The position numbers and the translations under genes were made by a program. Under the pieces are notes generated by a model that saw only the letters and a program-made list of their open reading frames with translations, searched no databases and had not been told where the DNA came from. Source: an uncultured Cellvibrionales bacterium (lineage in GTDB: Bacteria; Pseudomonadota; Gammaproteobacteria; Pseudomonadales; Porticoccaceae). From it: a DNA stretch of 64,000 bases. Positions 18,168-26,178 of the stretch are shown here, piece by piece; position 1 is the first letter of the stretch; each line of letters begins with the position of its first letter. The stretch spans positions 1 to 64,000 of the forward strand of contig CAJWCO010000007.1 in the NCBI GenBank assembly GCA_913031145.1, in the 5' to 3' direction.

Positions 18168-19052
18168 GTGACCCAAAAATACGAAACTCCCCCAAAATAT
18201 TATTCCGACACCTCACCTCAGCTGTTGATCTTTACTGACATGGATGGCAGCTTGTTGGATCATTTTGACTACAGCGCAGACCCCGCAATTCCTCTACTTC
18301 GAGCGCTGGAGTCGCAAGGAATTCCTGTTATTCCGGTAACCAGCAAGACAGCGAGCGAAGTCCTTAATTTGCGTACTTTACTGGCTAATGAGCACCCGTT
18401 TATCGTAGAAAATGGCGCCGCTGTGTGTGTACCACACGGATATTTTCAGAAAAAACCTATTAACAGTGTGGAAAAAGATGGTTATCTACGCATAGAAAAC
18501 ACGTCTCCCCGAAGCCACTGGTTAACATTACTGGCACATGTAGGACGCCGATATCGCCAAGAGTACGACAACTTCCATGAAGTTTATAACCAGTTAGGCG
18601 CTTCGGGTATCAGCCAGCTCACCGGCCTCGACAGCCAACAGGCGGGGGCCGCAAACTGTCGTGAATACAGCGAACCGATTGCCTGGAGAGGTAGTCTCGA
18701 ACGTCGTGCACAATTTATTAGAGAGTTAGAAACCCATGGCGCAACAGTCTTGCAAGGCGGACGTTTTCTAAGCCTCAGTGGACCTTGCGATAAGGGACTC
18801 GCGGTTAATCAGTTAACAGACCTCTATCGAGCTGACTGCTGTCGAGCCACTCTGTCACTCGGCATTGGCGACAGTAACAATGATATTGCGATGTTAGATC
18901 GTACCGATTGGGCATTAATGATTCCCGCGGGCGAGCGTGCATTGCCCACCCTGCGACGCGCCACCCAAACGCTGGTCGGAGTTGGGGACGGTCCCGTTGG
19001 CTGGAATCAAGGGGTCCGGCGATGGCTCGAACTTATCAACTACACCCTTTAA
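18168..19052 (+). CDS. Mannosyl-/glucosyl-3-phosphoglycerate phosphatase (HAD-IIB)
   Basis: A 294-residue Cof-type HAD phosphatase of the mannosyl-3-phosphoglycerate phosphatase family. It removes the phosphate from glycosyl-3-phosphoglycerate to release the compatible solute. HAD motif I is FTDMDGSLLDHFDY near residue 25, motif II VTSKTASEV near 57, and motif III/IV LGIGDSNNDIAMLDRTD near 235. FIVENGAAVCVPHGYF is typical of the subfamily. The start is GTG. The next gene is a GT81-type synthase, so the glucosyl form is more likely than mannosyl. First gene of the three-gene operon 18168-22123. Confidence 0.85.
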   Translation: MTQKYETPPKYYSDTSPQLLIFTDMDGSLLDHFDYSADPAIPLLRALESQGIPVIPVTSKTASEVLNLRTLLANEHPFIVENGAAVCVPHGYFQKKPINSVEKDGYLRIENTSPRSHWLTLLAHVGRRYRQEYDNFHEVYNQLGASGISQLTGLDSQQAGAANCREYSEPIAWRGSLERRAQFIRELETHGATVLQGGRFLSLSGPCDKGLAVNQLTDLYRADCCRATLSLGIGDSNNDIAMLDRTDWALMIPAGERALPTLRRATQTLVGVGDGPVGWNQGVRRWLELINYTL

Positions 19053-19137
19053 ATATAATGCACTCAAGGTTTATTAATCCATTAAATCAAGTCGTTTAAA
19101 AGCGCTCGTTGACTCACTAGAATAAGGAATTGAAGTT

Positions 19138-20364
19138 ATGGCTGATTTTTTTCAAAATGGAATTATCACAACACTTCACAATCTAAACAGCAGACCCGTG
19201 GCAGAATTAGAGCGCGAGTTACTGGGTTTTTCAAAAAAGCGGCCATTGGGACTCATTCTGCCATCGCTGTTCTCTGAACTTCAGGGAGATGCCCTACCGG
19301 CGATTGTTTCGCAATTGTCTGCAGTACCTTACCTGAACGAAATCGTGATTGGTTTAGATCGCGCAAACGAACAAGATTTTCGACATGCGTTGACATTTTT
19401 CGACCGACTTCCGCAACGTCATCGAGTGCTGTGGAATGATGGCCCGCGACTGAAGGCAATTGACGCGCAACTGGTCGCTCTTGATCTCGCTCCCAAGGAA
19501 CTTGGCAAAGGACGCAACGTTTGGTACTGCATGGGCTATACCTTGGCTTCTGGGCAAACAGAGTCTGTTGCGTTACACGATTGCGACATCACTACGTATG
19601 ACCGCTCAATGTTGGCTAAACTCATTTATCCGGTCGCTAACCCCGCATTTAACTACGAATTTTGCAAAGGCTATTACGCGCGAACTGCGGGTGGGAAAAT
19701 GCACGGCAGAGCCTGCCGATTACTAGTCACACCGCTGCTGACGGCGCTCAAGAAAAGCCTCGGGCAAATGGATTATCTCGATTACATGAGCAGTTTTCGC
19801 TATGCATTAGCGGGGGAATTCTCTTTTCGTAAGGACGTGCTCAATGACATACGCATCCCCAGTGACTGGGGGCTTGAAATCGGCGTGTTGTCTGAAATGT
19901 ACAGAAATTATGCCAACAATCGACTGTGTCAAGTCGATATTGCCGACACCTATGACCACAAACATCAGGCTTTATCTGTGGATGACGAGCGCGGGGGGCT
20001 GTCGAAGATGTCCATTGATATCTCCAAAGCCTTGTTTCGCAAACTCGCAACGCGAGGGGTGGTATTCAATGGAGGCACCTTCCGCTCACTCAAAGCAACC
20101 TATTATAGAATTGCATTAGACGCCATAGAAAACTCGCACAACAATGCTATAATGAACGGCCTAAAACTAGACATTCATAGCGAAGAAAAAGCGGTCGAAC
20201 TGTTTGCAGAAAACATTATCAAAGCCGGCGAAGCTTTCTTGGAACGCCCAAGTGAACGTCCATTTATCCCTAGTTGGAATCGCGTAATAAGCGCCATACC
20301 CGATATCTTTGAGCAACTCGTTGCAGCCGTGGATGCCGACAATAAAGAATTCATGAGTGGTTAG
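19138..20364 (+). CDS. gpgS: Glucosyl-3-phosphoglycerate synthase-like glycosyltransferase (GT81 type)
   Basis: A 408-residue GT-A glycosyltransferase. By family it transfers glucose from an NDP-sugar to 3-phosphoglycerate, the first step of glucosylglycerate synthesis. The metal/sugar-nucleotide motif is ALHDCDITTYDR (DCD, near residue 145). LGLILPSLFSELQGDALP and EIVIGLDRANEQDF form the N-terminal nucleotide-binding fold, and SDWGLEIGVLSEMYRNY holds the usual acceptor-side region. It follows the phosphatase after 85 bases and precedes a GH13_18 phosphorylase. Mannosyl-3-phosphoglycerate synthase activity cannot be excluded from sequence. Confidence 0.75.
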   Translation: MADFFQNGIITTLHNLNSRPVAELERELLGFSKKRPLGLILPSLFSELQGDALPAIVSQLSAVPYLNEIVIGLDRANEQDFRHALTFFDRLPQRHRVLWNDGPRLKAIDAQLVALDLAPKELGKGRNVWYCMGYTLASGQTESVALHDCDITTYDRSMLAKLIYPVANPAFNYEFCKGYYARTAGGKMHGRACRLLVTPLLTALKKSLGQMDYLDYMSSFRYALAGEFSFRKDVLNDIRIPSDWGLEIGVLSEMYRNYANNRLCQVDIADTYDHKHQALSVDDERGGLSKMSIDISKALFRKLATRGVVFNGGTFRSLKATYYRIALDAIENSHNNAIMNGLKLDIHSEEKAVELFAENIIKAGEAFLERPSERPFIPSWNRVISAIPDIFEQLVAAVDADNKEFMSG

Positions 20365-20365
20365 A

Positions 20366-22123
20366 ATGACATCGCCTGCCGCAAGTATCCTACAACAGCG
20401 CCTTACCGAACAGTTGGGTTCCGTGTATCACGCATTGACAGCGGTGGAGTTAACTCAACTCGTCGCGGAGTTAATGACCATCGCAGGCATTAGCGACCTT
20501 GAAGAATTACCACAGCCTTATACAAATCACTGGGACCAACGCGATGCTGTAGTGATCACTTATGGCGATAGTATTTTACAATCTGATCACAAACCTTTAA
20601 CGACACTCAAAAACTTCCTCGATCGCTATTTAAAAAATGTCATCAATACTGTCCACATACTGCCTTTTTATCCCTTTACGTCAGATGATGGATTCTCAGT
20701 CTTGGACTACTCATGCGTGAATGAGTCACTCGGTGACTGGACAGACATTACCAACATTGCCGAGGATTATCGGCTCATGGCCGATCTTGTGATCAACCAC
20801 TGCTCGGCGCGCAGTCGCTGGTTTCAAAACTTTCTTGCTGGACGCAACCCAGGTGACGATTATTTTGTTGTGGCCGATCCCACCATTGATCTGAGTGCAG
20901 TGACCCGCCCGCGCGCTGACCCCCTACTTCGCCCCGTTGACACGGCGAGTGGTATCCAACATGTGTGGTGTACTTTTAGCCATGATCAAGTCGATCTGAA
21001 TTTTGCTAACCCGCAAGTATTAAAGCAATTTGTCGATATCATCAAGCAGTATCTCGACAATGGCGTGAGGATTTTTCGGCTCGACGCCATTGCCTATTTG
21101 TGGAAAGAAATCGGCACTAACTGTGTGAATTTAGACCAAACGCATACGCTGGTTAGGGTATTGCGGTCGCTCATCGAATGCGCTCAGTCTGACGCTGTCG
21201 TCATTACCGAAACTAACATTCCCAACCGTGAAAACATTGCATACTTTGGTAACGCCAATGAGGCGCACTGGGTTTACAATTTTTCGCTGCCTCCACTTCT
21301 CATCAACACATTACTGACGGGCGATTGTGGGTATTTGAAACAATGGATAATGAGCATGCCGCCAGCACGCGCCGGCACCGCCTATTTCAACTTTATTGCC
21401 TCGCATGACGGGATCGGGTTGCGGCCCGCAGAGGGCTTGTTGAGTGATGATGAAATTACCCGCCTCATTGAGAGAATGCAATCGTTCGGTGGACGCGTGT
21501 CATGGCGCGTGCAATCGGATGGCTCGCGTAAAGCCTATGAAATAAATATTTCTTTGAGCGACGCCCTACAAGGTTCGATAGAGGGTTCAGATCACTATGG
21601 AGTGCCTCGCTTTTTATGTGCGCATGCAGTTATGCTGGGACTTGAGGGCGTACCTGCGTTGTATGTCCACAGCCTGCTGGGCACACGCAATGATTACCAA
21701 AGGCTTGAAAACAGTGGCCATAATCGCGCCATAAATCGACATCAATGGCAGCTTGACGAACTCTGTAACCGCCTCGATCAGAAGACTTCGCACGAAGCTG
21801 CCATTCACGATGGTCTTGTTAGACTGCTCACTATCCGTCGCCAGCAAAAAGCCTTCCACCCCAATGCAACGCAATTTACGTTGCACCTAGGCAGTCAACT
21901 GTTCGGCTATTGGCGCCAAAGTATCGACCGCGAGCAAAGTATTTTCTGCGTCAGCAATATTGCCAAATCAACTCAGCGCCTAGCGCTTTCTGATCTGAAT
22001 TTGATCGACAATCAGAGCTGGCATGATCTGATCAGCGGCATGAACTGCAGCCGGCGTGACATGATTTTAACCATGGCGCCCTATCAGACCGTCTGGATCA
22101 GTAATCTTATTGAACCCGCATAG
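20366..22123 (+). CDS. GH13_18 glycoside phosphorylase (sucrose phosphorylase-like; likely glucosylglycerate phosphorylase)
   Basis: A 585-residue alpha-amylase-superfamily enzyme of the sucrose phosphorylase group (GH13_18). The nucleophile Asp is in VRIFRLDAIAYLWKE, the acid/base Glu in VVITETNIPNRENIAYFGN, and the transition-state Asp in FIASHDGIGLRPAEGL. The early VHILPFYPFTSDDGFSVLDY block is diagnostic. Next to gpgS and the phosphatase the best prediction is phosphorolysis of glucosylglycerate to glucose 1-phosphate and glycerate. Sucrose or glucosylglycerol phosphorylase are alternatives. ATG 20366 is preferred (GAGTGG upstream, just after the gpgS stop); an in-frame GTG lies at 20357. 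Confidence 0.85.
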   Translation: MTSPAASILQQRLTEQLGSVYHALTAVELTQLVAELMTIAGISDLEELPQPYTNHWDQRDAVVITYGDSILQSDHKPLTTLKNFLDRYLKNVINTVHILPFYPFTSDDGFSVLDYSCVNESLGDWTDITNIAEDYRLMADLVINHCSARSRWFQNFLAGRNPGDDYFVVADPTIDLSAVTRPRADPLLRPVDTASGIQHVWCTFSHDQVDLNFANPQVLKQFVDIIKQYLDNGVRIFRLDAIAYLWKEIGTNCVNLDQTHTLVRVLRSLIECAQSDAVVITETNIPNRENIAYFGNANEAHWVYNFSLPPLLINTLLTGDCGYLKQWIMSMPPARAGTAYFNFIASHDGIGLRPAEGLLSDDEITRLIERMQSFGGRVSWRVQSDGSRKAYEINISLSDALQGSIEGSDHYGVPRFLCAHAVMLGLEGVPALYVHSLLGTRNDYQRLENSGHNRAINRHQWQLDELCNRLDQKTSHEAAIHDGLVRLLTIRRQQKAFHPNATQFTLHLGSQLFGYWRQSIDREQSIFCVSNIAKSTQRLALSDLNLIDNQSWHDLISGMNCSRRDMILTMAPYQTVWISNLIEPA

Positions 22124-22166
22124 TCTGTCGGTTTTTTCAGCCAACAAATCCTTTTTCCGCCCGCAG

Positions 22167-22189
22167 GCTTATTCACAAATGGAATAAGC
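22167..22189 (+). terminator. Possible terminator after the glycosyl-glycerate operon
   Basis: Inverted repeat GCTTATTC / GAATAAGC (8-bp stem, 7-base loop) followed shortly by a CATTTTTA stretch. It stands 43 bases after the phosphorylase stop. The stem is A/T-rich, so strength is uncertain. Confidence 0.5.
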
Positions 22190-22209
22190 TAGATCATTTT
22201 TAAAGAGTC

Positions 22210-22239
22210 AAGTGCTAGCCACACACACAAAAGTGCTAG
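22210..22239 (+). repeat. Direct repeat upstream of metY, possible operator
   Basis: AAGTGCTAG occurs twice, at 22210-22218 and 22231-22239, 21 bases apart start to start (two helical turns). It lies about 75-100 bases before the metY start, where an activator could bind. I do not recognise the motif and saw no SAM riboswitch fold here. Confidence 0.3.
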
Positions 22240-22312
22240 ATAATGTGCAGAAGCGGGGATTTATATCAATCGTTTAGCTTCTTTTGATACTCACAATTAG
22301 GACACACTGACT

Positions 22313-23581
22313 ATGAAATTTGAAACGCAGGCTCTCCACGCTGGCTTTAATGATGACCCAGCGACCAATGCAGTCGCCGTACCTATTTATCAAACCACGT
22401 CTTACAGCTTTCGTGACACTCAGCACGGTGCAGATCTGTTTAACCTAGCAGAAGCTGGGAATATTTACTCGCGCATAATGAACCCAACCTGTGATGTTTT
22501 AGAGCAACGCATGGCGGCGGCGGAAGGCGGTGCTGCTTCATTATGTCTGGCCTCAGGCATGGCAGCGATTACAGCATCGATACAGACCCTATGCCGCGCC
22601 GGAGACAACTTTGTTAGCGTAAGCCAGCTTTACGGGGGTACTTACAACTTATTCGCACATACCATGCCGTTACAAGGAATTGATGTGCGCATGGCCTCGG
22701 GCGATGATGTCGAAGGTCTGGAGGCGCTCATTGACGACAACACAAAAGCGGTGTTCTGCGAGTCAATTGGCAACCCCGCAGGCAATATTGTTGACATTTC
22801 CGCTTTGGCAAATATGGCGCATCGGCATGGCGTGCCATTGCTAGTGGACAACACCGTCGCGACACCGTATTTTTGCCGACCTATCGAGCAAGGTGCTGAT
22901 ATCGTTATTCATTCTTTGACAAAATACATTGGCGGTCACGGCACAACGATCGGTGGTGTTATCGTAGATTCTGGAACATTTCCATGGAAAGACAACCCGC
23001 GTTTTGCACAATTTAATACGCCTGATCCGTCCTATCACGGGGTCGTCTATGCGGATGCGTTTGATGCTCCATTTATCGGCCGAGCTCGCGTTGTACCGCT
23101 GCGTAACATGGGCGCAGCCCTGTCGCCTTTTAATGCCTTCATGATTTTGCAGGGTCTGGAGACGCTAGCACTTCGCATGGACCGGCACGCGGAGAACGCA
23201 CTGACGGTCGCAACCTTTTTAGACAAGCATGAACAAGTCCGTTGGGTAAATTATGCAGGACTCTCATCAGACAAATACCATGCTTTGGCACAGCAAGTGA
23301 CCGCTGGAAAGCCTTCCTCAATAATCAGCTTTGGAATTTCTGGCGGCGAAGTAGCGGGCGGAAAATTCATTGATGCGTTACAAATGATAAAACGCCTTGT
23401 CAATATCGGTGATGCCAAGACACTGGCGTGCCACCCTGCTAGCACTACGCACCGACAGTTAAACGAAGAAGAGCGGCAACGCGCAGGCGTCAGCCTAGAT
23501 CTAGTCAGGCTGTCCGTGGGTATTGAGCATGTTGACGATATTATTGCAGATATTCAGCAGGCGCTCGATGCTGCCCGCTAA
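22313..23581 (+). CDS. metY: O-acetylhomoserine sulfhydrylase (aminocarboxypropyltransferase)
   Basis: A 422-residue PLP enzyme of the Cys/Met metabolism family that joins O-acetylhomoserine with sulfide to give homocysteine. It begins KFETQALHAGFNDDPATNAV, which is typical of MetY. The PLP lysine is in VIHSLTKYIGGHGTTIGGV (near residue 205), with the aromatic stacking residue in SQLYGGTYNLF. A long MetY-specific insertion (FPWKDNPRFAQF onward) separates it from MetB/MetC. The C-terminal HPASTTHRQLNEEERQRAGV is conserved. Its product is the substrate of methionine synthase, whose B12 form is frameshifted later in this window. Monocistronic, with an AGGA site before ATG. Confidence 0.92.
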   Translation: MKFETQALHAGFNDDPATNAVAVPIYQTTSYSFRDTQHGADLFNLAEAGNIYSRIMNPTCDVLEQRMAAAEGGAASLCLASGMAAITASIQTLCRAGDNFVSVSQLYGGTYNLFAHTMPLQGIDVRMASGDDVEGLEALIDDNTKAVFCESIGNPAGNIVDISALANMAHRHGVPLLVDNTVATPYFCRPIEQGADIVIHSLTKYIGGHGTTIGGVIVDSGTFPWKDNPRFAQFNTPDPSYHGVVYADAFDAPFIGRARVVPLRNMGAALSPFNAFMILQGLETLALRMDRHAENALTVATFLDKHEQVRWVNYAGLSSDKYHALAQQVTAGKPSSIISFGISGGEVAGGKFIDALQMIKRLVNIGDAKTLACHPASTTHRQLNEEERQRAGVSLDLVRLSVGIEHVDDIIADIQQALDAAR

Positions 23582-23616
23582 ACGTCTGCGGGGAGTGCTT
23601 CGCGCCCCATCAAAAC

Positions 23617-23696
23617 GGCATGCGGATTAGCGCATGCCCTTGTCACGGTTAACCTTGGGTGCCCTTCATCGGTCACCCAAGGGCACCGCGGTTTTT
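23617..23696 (+). terminator. Tandem hairpins downstream of metY
   Basis: Two stem-loops follow the metY stop. The first is GGCATGCG / CGCATGCC (23617-23638, 8 bp, 6-base loop). The second is CCTTGGGTG / CACCCAAGG (23653-23682, 9 bp), followed after a GC-rich stretch by GTTTTTG. Together they probably end metY transcription. Confidence 0.5.
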
Positions 23697-23795
23697 GCTA
23701 ACCTAGTGATTCATGTTCGGCTTGATTTCGCACGATCAAAAGGTCATCATCAATTCTTTTGATATTCACTTGTCGGCCCTGATCGCAAAAGTGCT

Positions 23796-24776
23796 ATGAA
23801 AAAGTCTCTCGTGCAATGGTTTTTCGTGGCCTCGTGTCTTTGCGTATTTCTGGTAGCTTTTACCTTTTTTTGGGCGTCTTCTGCGCCTTGGTCAAATTCT
23901 GAAAAAAATCGAGTTATCAGGTTTCAATACCCAAGCACAAAGACTGCAGACGGAATTTATAGCGTGCTCACGTATAACTTAGGTTACTTGAGTGGCCACA
24001 AGAATAATCGTGCTTTGGTGCTCAAAGAAACGGACCACAGTCGTCACATGACGCACGTCAAAGCGGTCCTTGCTGACTTACAACCCGATATCCTAGCCTT
24101 CCAAGAAATCGATTATTTGGCGCAACGGTCTTTTGATGTTAATCAACAAAACAGTCTGGCAAAACTTGGATACAACGCCGTTGCGCAAGCCGTTAACTGG
24201 AATATCAACTACGTTCCCTTCCCTTTTGGACCGCCTTCGGTCAACTTTGGGCGCGTTGTTTCGGGGCAGTCGATACTGAGTAAATACCCAATAACCGGTC
24301 ATGATCCGGTGGTCTTGGCGCGTGTAAAAAATACCCCGTTTTATCGTGATGCGTTCTATCTAGACCGGCTTGCGCAGGTCGCCATTATAGAACTCGACAC
24401 TCGCGCAATTGCCATTATTAATGTCCATCTCGAGTCGTATGACCGATCCACCCGTGCGATTCACTTTGAACAGGTCATCGATCTGTATCAGAAGTACTCT
24501 AAAAAATACGCAACGCTACTGTTGGGGGACTTTAACAGCGACCCTCGGAACCCCAACGCCCTCGTCGAGCAACTGCTGCAGACGCCATCACTGGGCAATG
24601 CGGCTTTTAACCGAGAAAATATCCGAGCCACGTATCCATCACGTCGGCCAAACGAGCGCATTGATTACATTTTTTACGATCAAAAGCAGATCTTAGAGCT
24701 GAGCGCGCGAGTCGTCGAAGAGATGGAGTTCGCGTCAGATCATCTTCCAGTCTTGCTCACATTTACTTTCAAATAA
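23796..24776 (+). CDS. Exported endonuclease/exonuclease/phosphatase (EEP) family protein
   Basis: A 326-residue EEP-fold protein. The N-terminus is lysine followed by one long hydrophobic segment (residues ~7-28, FFVASCLCVFLVAFTFFW), so it is an uncleaved signal anchor or exported protein. Catalytic-fold motifs are VLTYNLGYLSG, ILAFQEIDYL, INVHLESYDRSTRA, LLLGDFNSDP, RIDYIFYD and the terminal SDHLPVLLTF. These give the Asn, Glu, Asp/Asn and Asp-His residues of the metal-dependent active site. Substrates in the family range from nucleic acids to sphingomyelin and inositol phosphates. A periplasmic location makes a genomic repair role unlikely. Followed after 133 bases by an anchored protease-like gene in the same direction. 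Confidence 0.85.
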   Translation: MKKSLVQWFFVASCLCVFLVAFTFFWASSAPWSNSEKNRVIRFQYPSTKTADGIYSVLTYNLGYLSGHKNNRALVLKETDHSRHMTHVKAVLADLQPDILAFQEIDYLAQRSFDVNQQNSLAKLGYNAVAQAVNWNINYVPFPFGPPSVNFGRVVSGQSILSKYPITGHDPVVLARVKNTPFYRDAFYLDRLAQVAIIELDTRAIAIINVHLESYDRSTRAIHFEQVIDLYQKYSKKYATLLLGDFNSDPRNPNALVEQLLQTPSLGNAAFNRENIRATYPSRRPNERIDYIFYDQKQILELSARVVEEMEFASDHLPVLLTFTFK

Positions 24777-24909
24777 ACGAGCGGAACTGGGCGCGTTAAC
24801 AGGGTAAGCGAAACATTCATGTATTGGACAGACGCAATGGACAGATACTGCGTCGTTTCATGTTCATGCTAACATAGGTTCTGAGTTTACCGCAGATCGA
24901 GAGGGCTCA

Positions 24910-26064
24910 GTGCGTTACATCTACAGCCTAATGTTTATCACCTCACTGGCAGTCAATGCGTATCTTTATATGCAAATTGAGACACTGAGCGGTACCCTGG
25001 AGCAACGCCCAAGTCCCACATCACCGTTGCTCTCTAGCATCGATCTTAGACTTACGCCACTAACGGGTGCTGAGGACATTCAGAAACTCGGGACCTTCCT
25101 GTCCGAAGGCGACTATGTGGCATCAACATCGCTGCTGGTCAAACACGAATCACTTCAGAGTCCGCATTTCGGTGACCTCAAAGAACAGGTCCTTTATTTT
25201 GCCGCTGAGACGATAGCCAGCCATGCTTTCAGTGATGCTGCTCGGTTACTCATCGCACTGCTGGAAGAGTATCCAGACGATATCGACGTTTTAGCTCAGC
25301 AGGTTTCGCTCCATGAAGCACAGGGTCACTTCGTAGACGCGATTACACTCGCTTACGACCTGCAATATCGAACCTTTGAGAGTAGCGCTAAAGATACCTT
25401 GCTAGGGCGCGCAAGAGCCCTAGCGCGCCGCGCAATTACGGCAACCAGCGCGCACAAGAATTGGGTGCGGACAGCCTCGCTGTGCGAGCTTGCGCTGTCG
25501 CTCGATCAACGCTTTGACTTCGCACAACTCCATTTAGCGCGCGCACACTTTGAGCAAGGTCATCTTGTGACGGCCAATAGTCATATCTCACCCCTCATCA
25601 ACACGTCACAATGGCAGGAAGAAGCCCGTATATTGGCTCAGGCAATCGCTGTCGCACGCGTTGCTGATACCGCGATCCCGTTAATTGCAAAAAGGGATCA
25701 ATTCATGGTTCGCACGCGGCTATCAGACGTTGCCGAAGTGACGCTGCTAATCGATACGGGAGCCAGTATTTGTACGTTATCCCAGGAAATTTTTTTATTG
25801 ATAGAACCGCAAGTGAAGGCAACTTATATCCGCGACATTCGGTTAAATACCGCGGGAGGACCTGTAACCGCAAGTCTTTACAGCTTTTCCAGCCTGAGCG
25901 TTGCGGATTACCGAGTAACCGAGATTGAAGTTGCCGTCAACCCGCATTCAGCCGACGCATTCGATGGTCTGCTGGGTATGAATTTTTTATCGCTATTTGA
26001 ATTTACGATCCATCAAAAAGATCAATATCTCACGCTGAAAAAGAAATCCTCGACCGCCGGATAA
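24910..26064 (+). CDS. Membrane-anchored TPR/retropepsin-like aspartic protease family protein
   Basis: A 384-residue protein starting at GTG 24910 behind GAGAGGG. A single N-terminal hydrophobic segment (residues ~4-21) anchors it facing the periplasm. The middle (~80-250) is helical with TPR-like repeats (LLALLEEYPDDIDVLAQQVS type pattern, and LHLARAHFEQGHLVTA). The C-terminal ~120 residues are a retropepsin-like domain with the single catalytic motif TLLIDTGASICTLS (Asp282) and the flap/loop end FDGLLGMNFLSLFEF. One motif per chain implies a dimeric active site. Related proteins are annotated as clan AA aspartic proteases; substrates are unknown. Confidence 0.8.
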   Translation: MRYIYSLMFITSLAVNAYLYMQIETLSGTLEQRPSPTSPLLSSIDLRLTPLTGAEDIQKLGTFLSEGDYVASTSLLVKHESLQSPHFGDLKEQVLYFAAETIASHAFSDAARLLIALLEEYPDDIDVLAQQVSLHEAQGHFVDAITLAYDLQYRTFESSAKDTLLGRARALARRAITATSAHKNWVRTASLCELALSLDQRFDFAQLHLARAHFEQGHLVTANSHISPLINTSQWQEEARILAQAIAVARVADTAIPLIAKRDQFMVRTRLSDVAEVTLLIDTGASICTLSQEIFLLIEPQVKATYIRDIRLNTAGGPVTASLYSFSSLSVADYRVTEIEVAVNPHSADAFDGLLGMNFLSLFEFTIHQKDQYLTLKKKSSTAG

Positions 26065-26178
26065 AGTCAATCTGCGATCGTGCTGCAGCAGACAACCGAA
26101 AGAACCTTGGCGTCTGAGTTGATCTTTATAGGCCGCGTCTTGCTATACTTTGCACGCATCAATTATCGTTGACTCATT

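Noticed and set aside
22124-22312. SAM riboswitch upstream of metY
   Set aside because: No conserved core pairing or SAM-I/SAM-II sequence signature could be seen; only a hairpin and a direct repeat.
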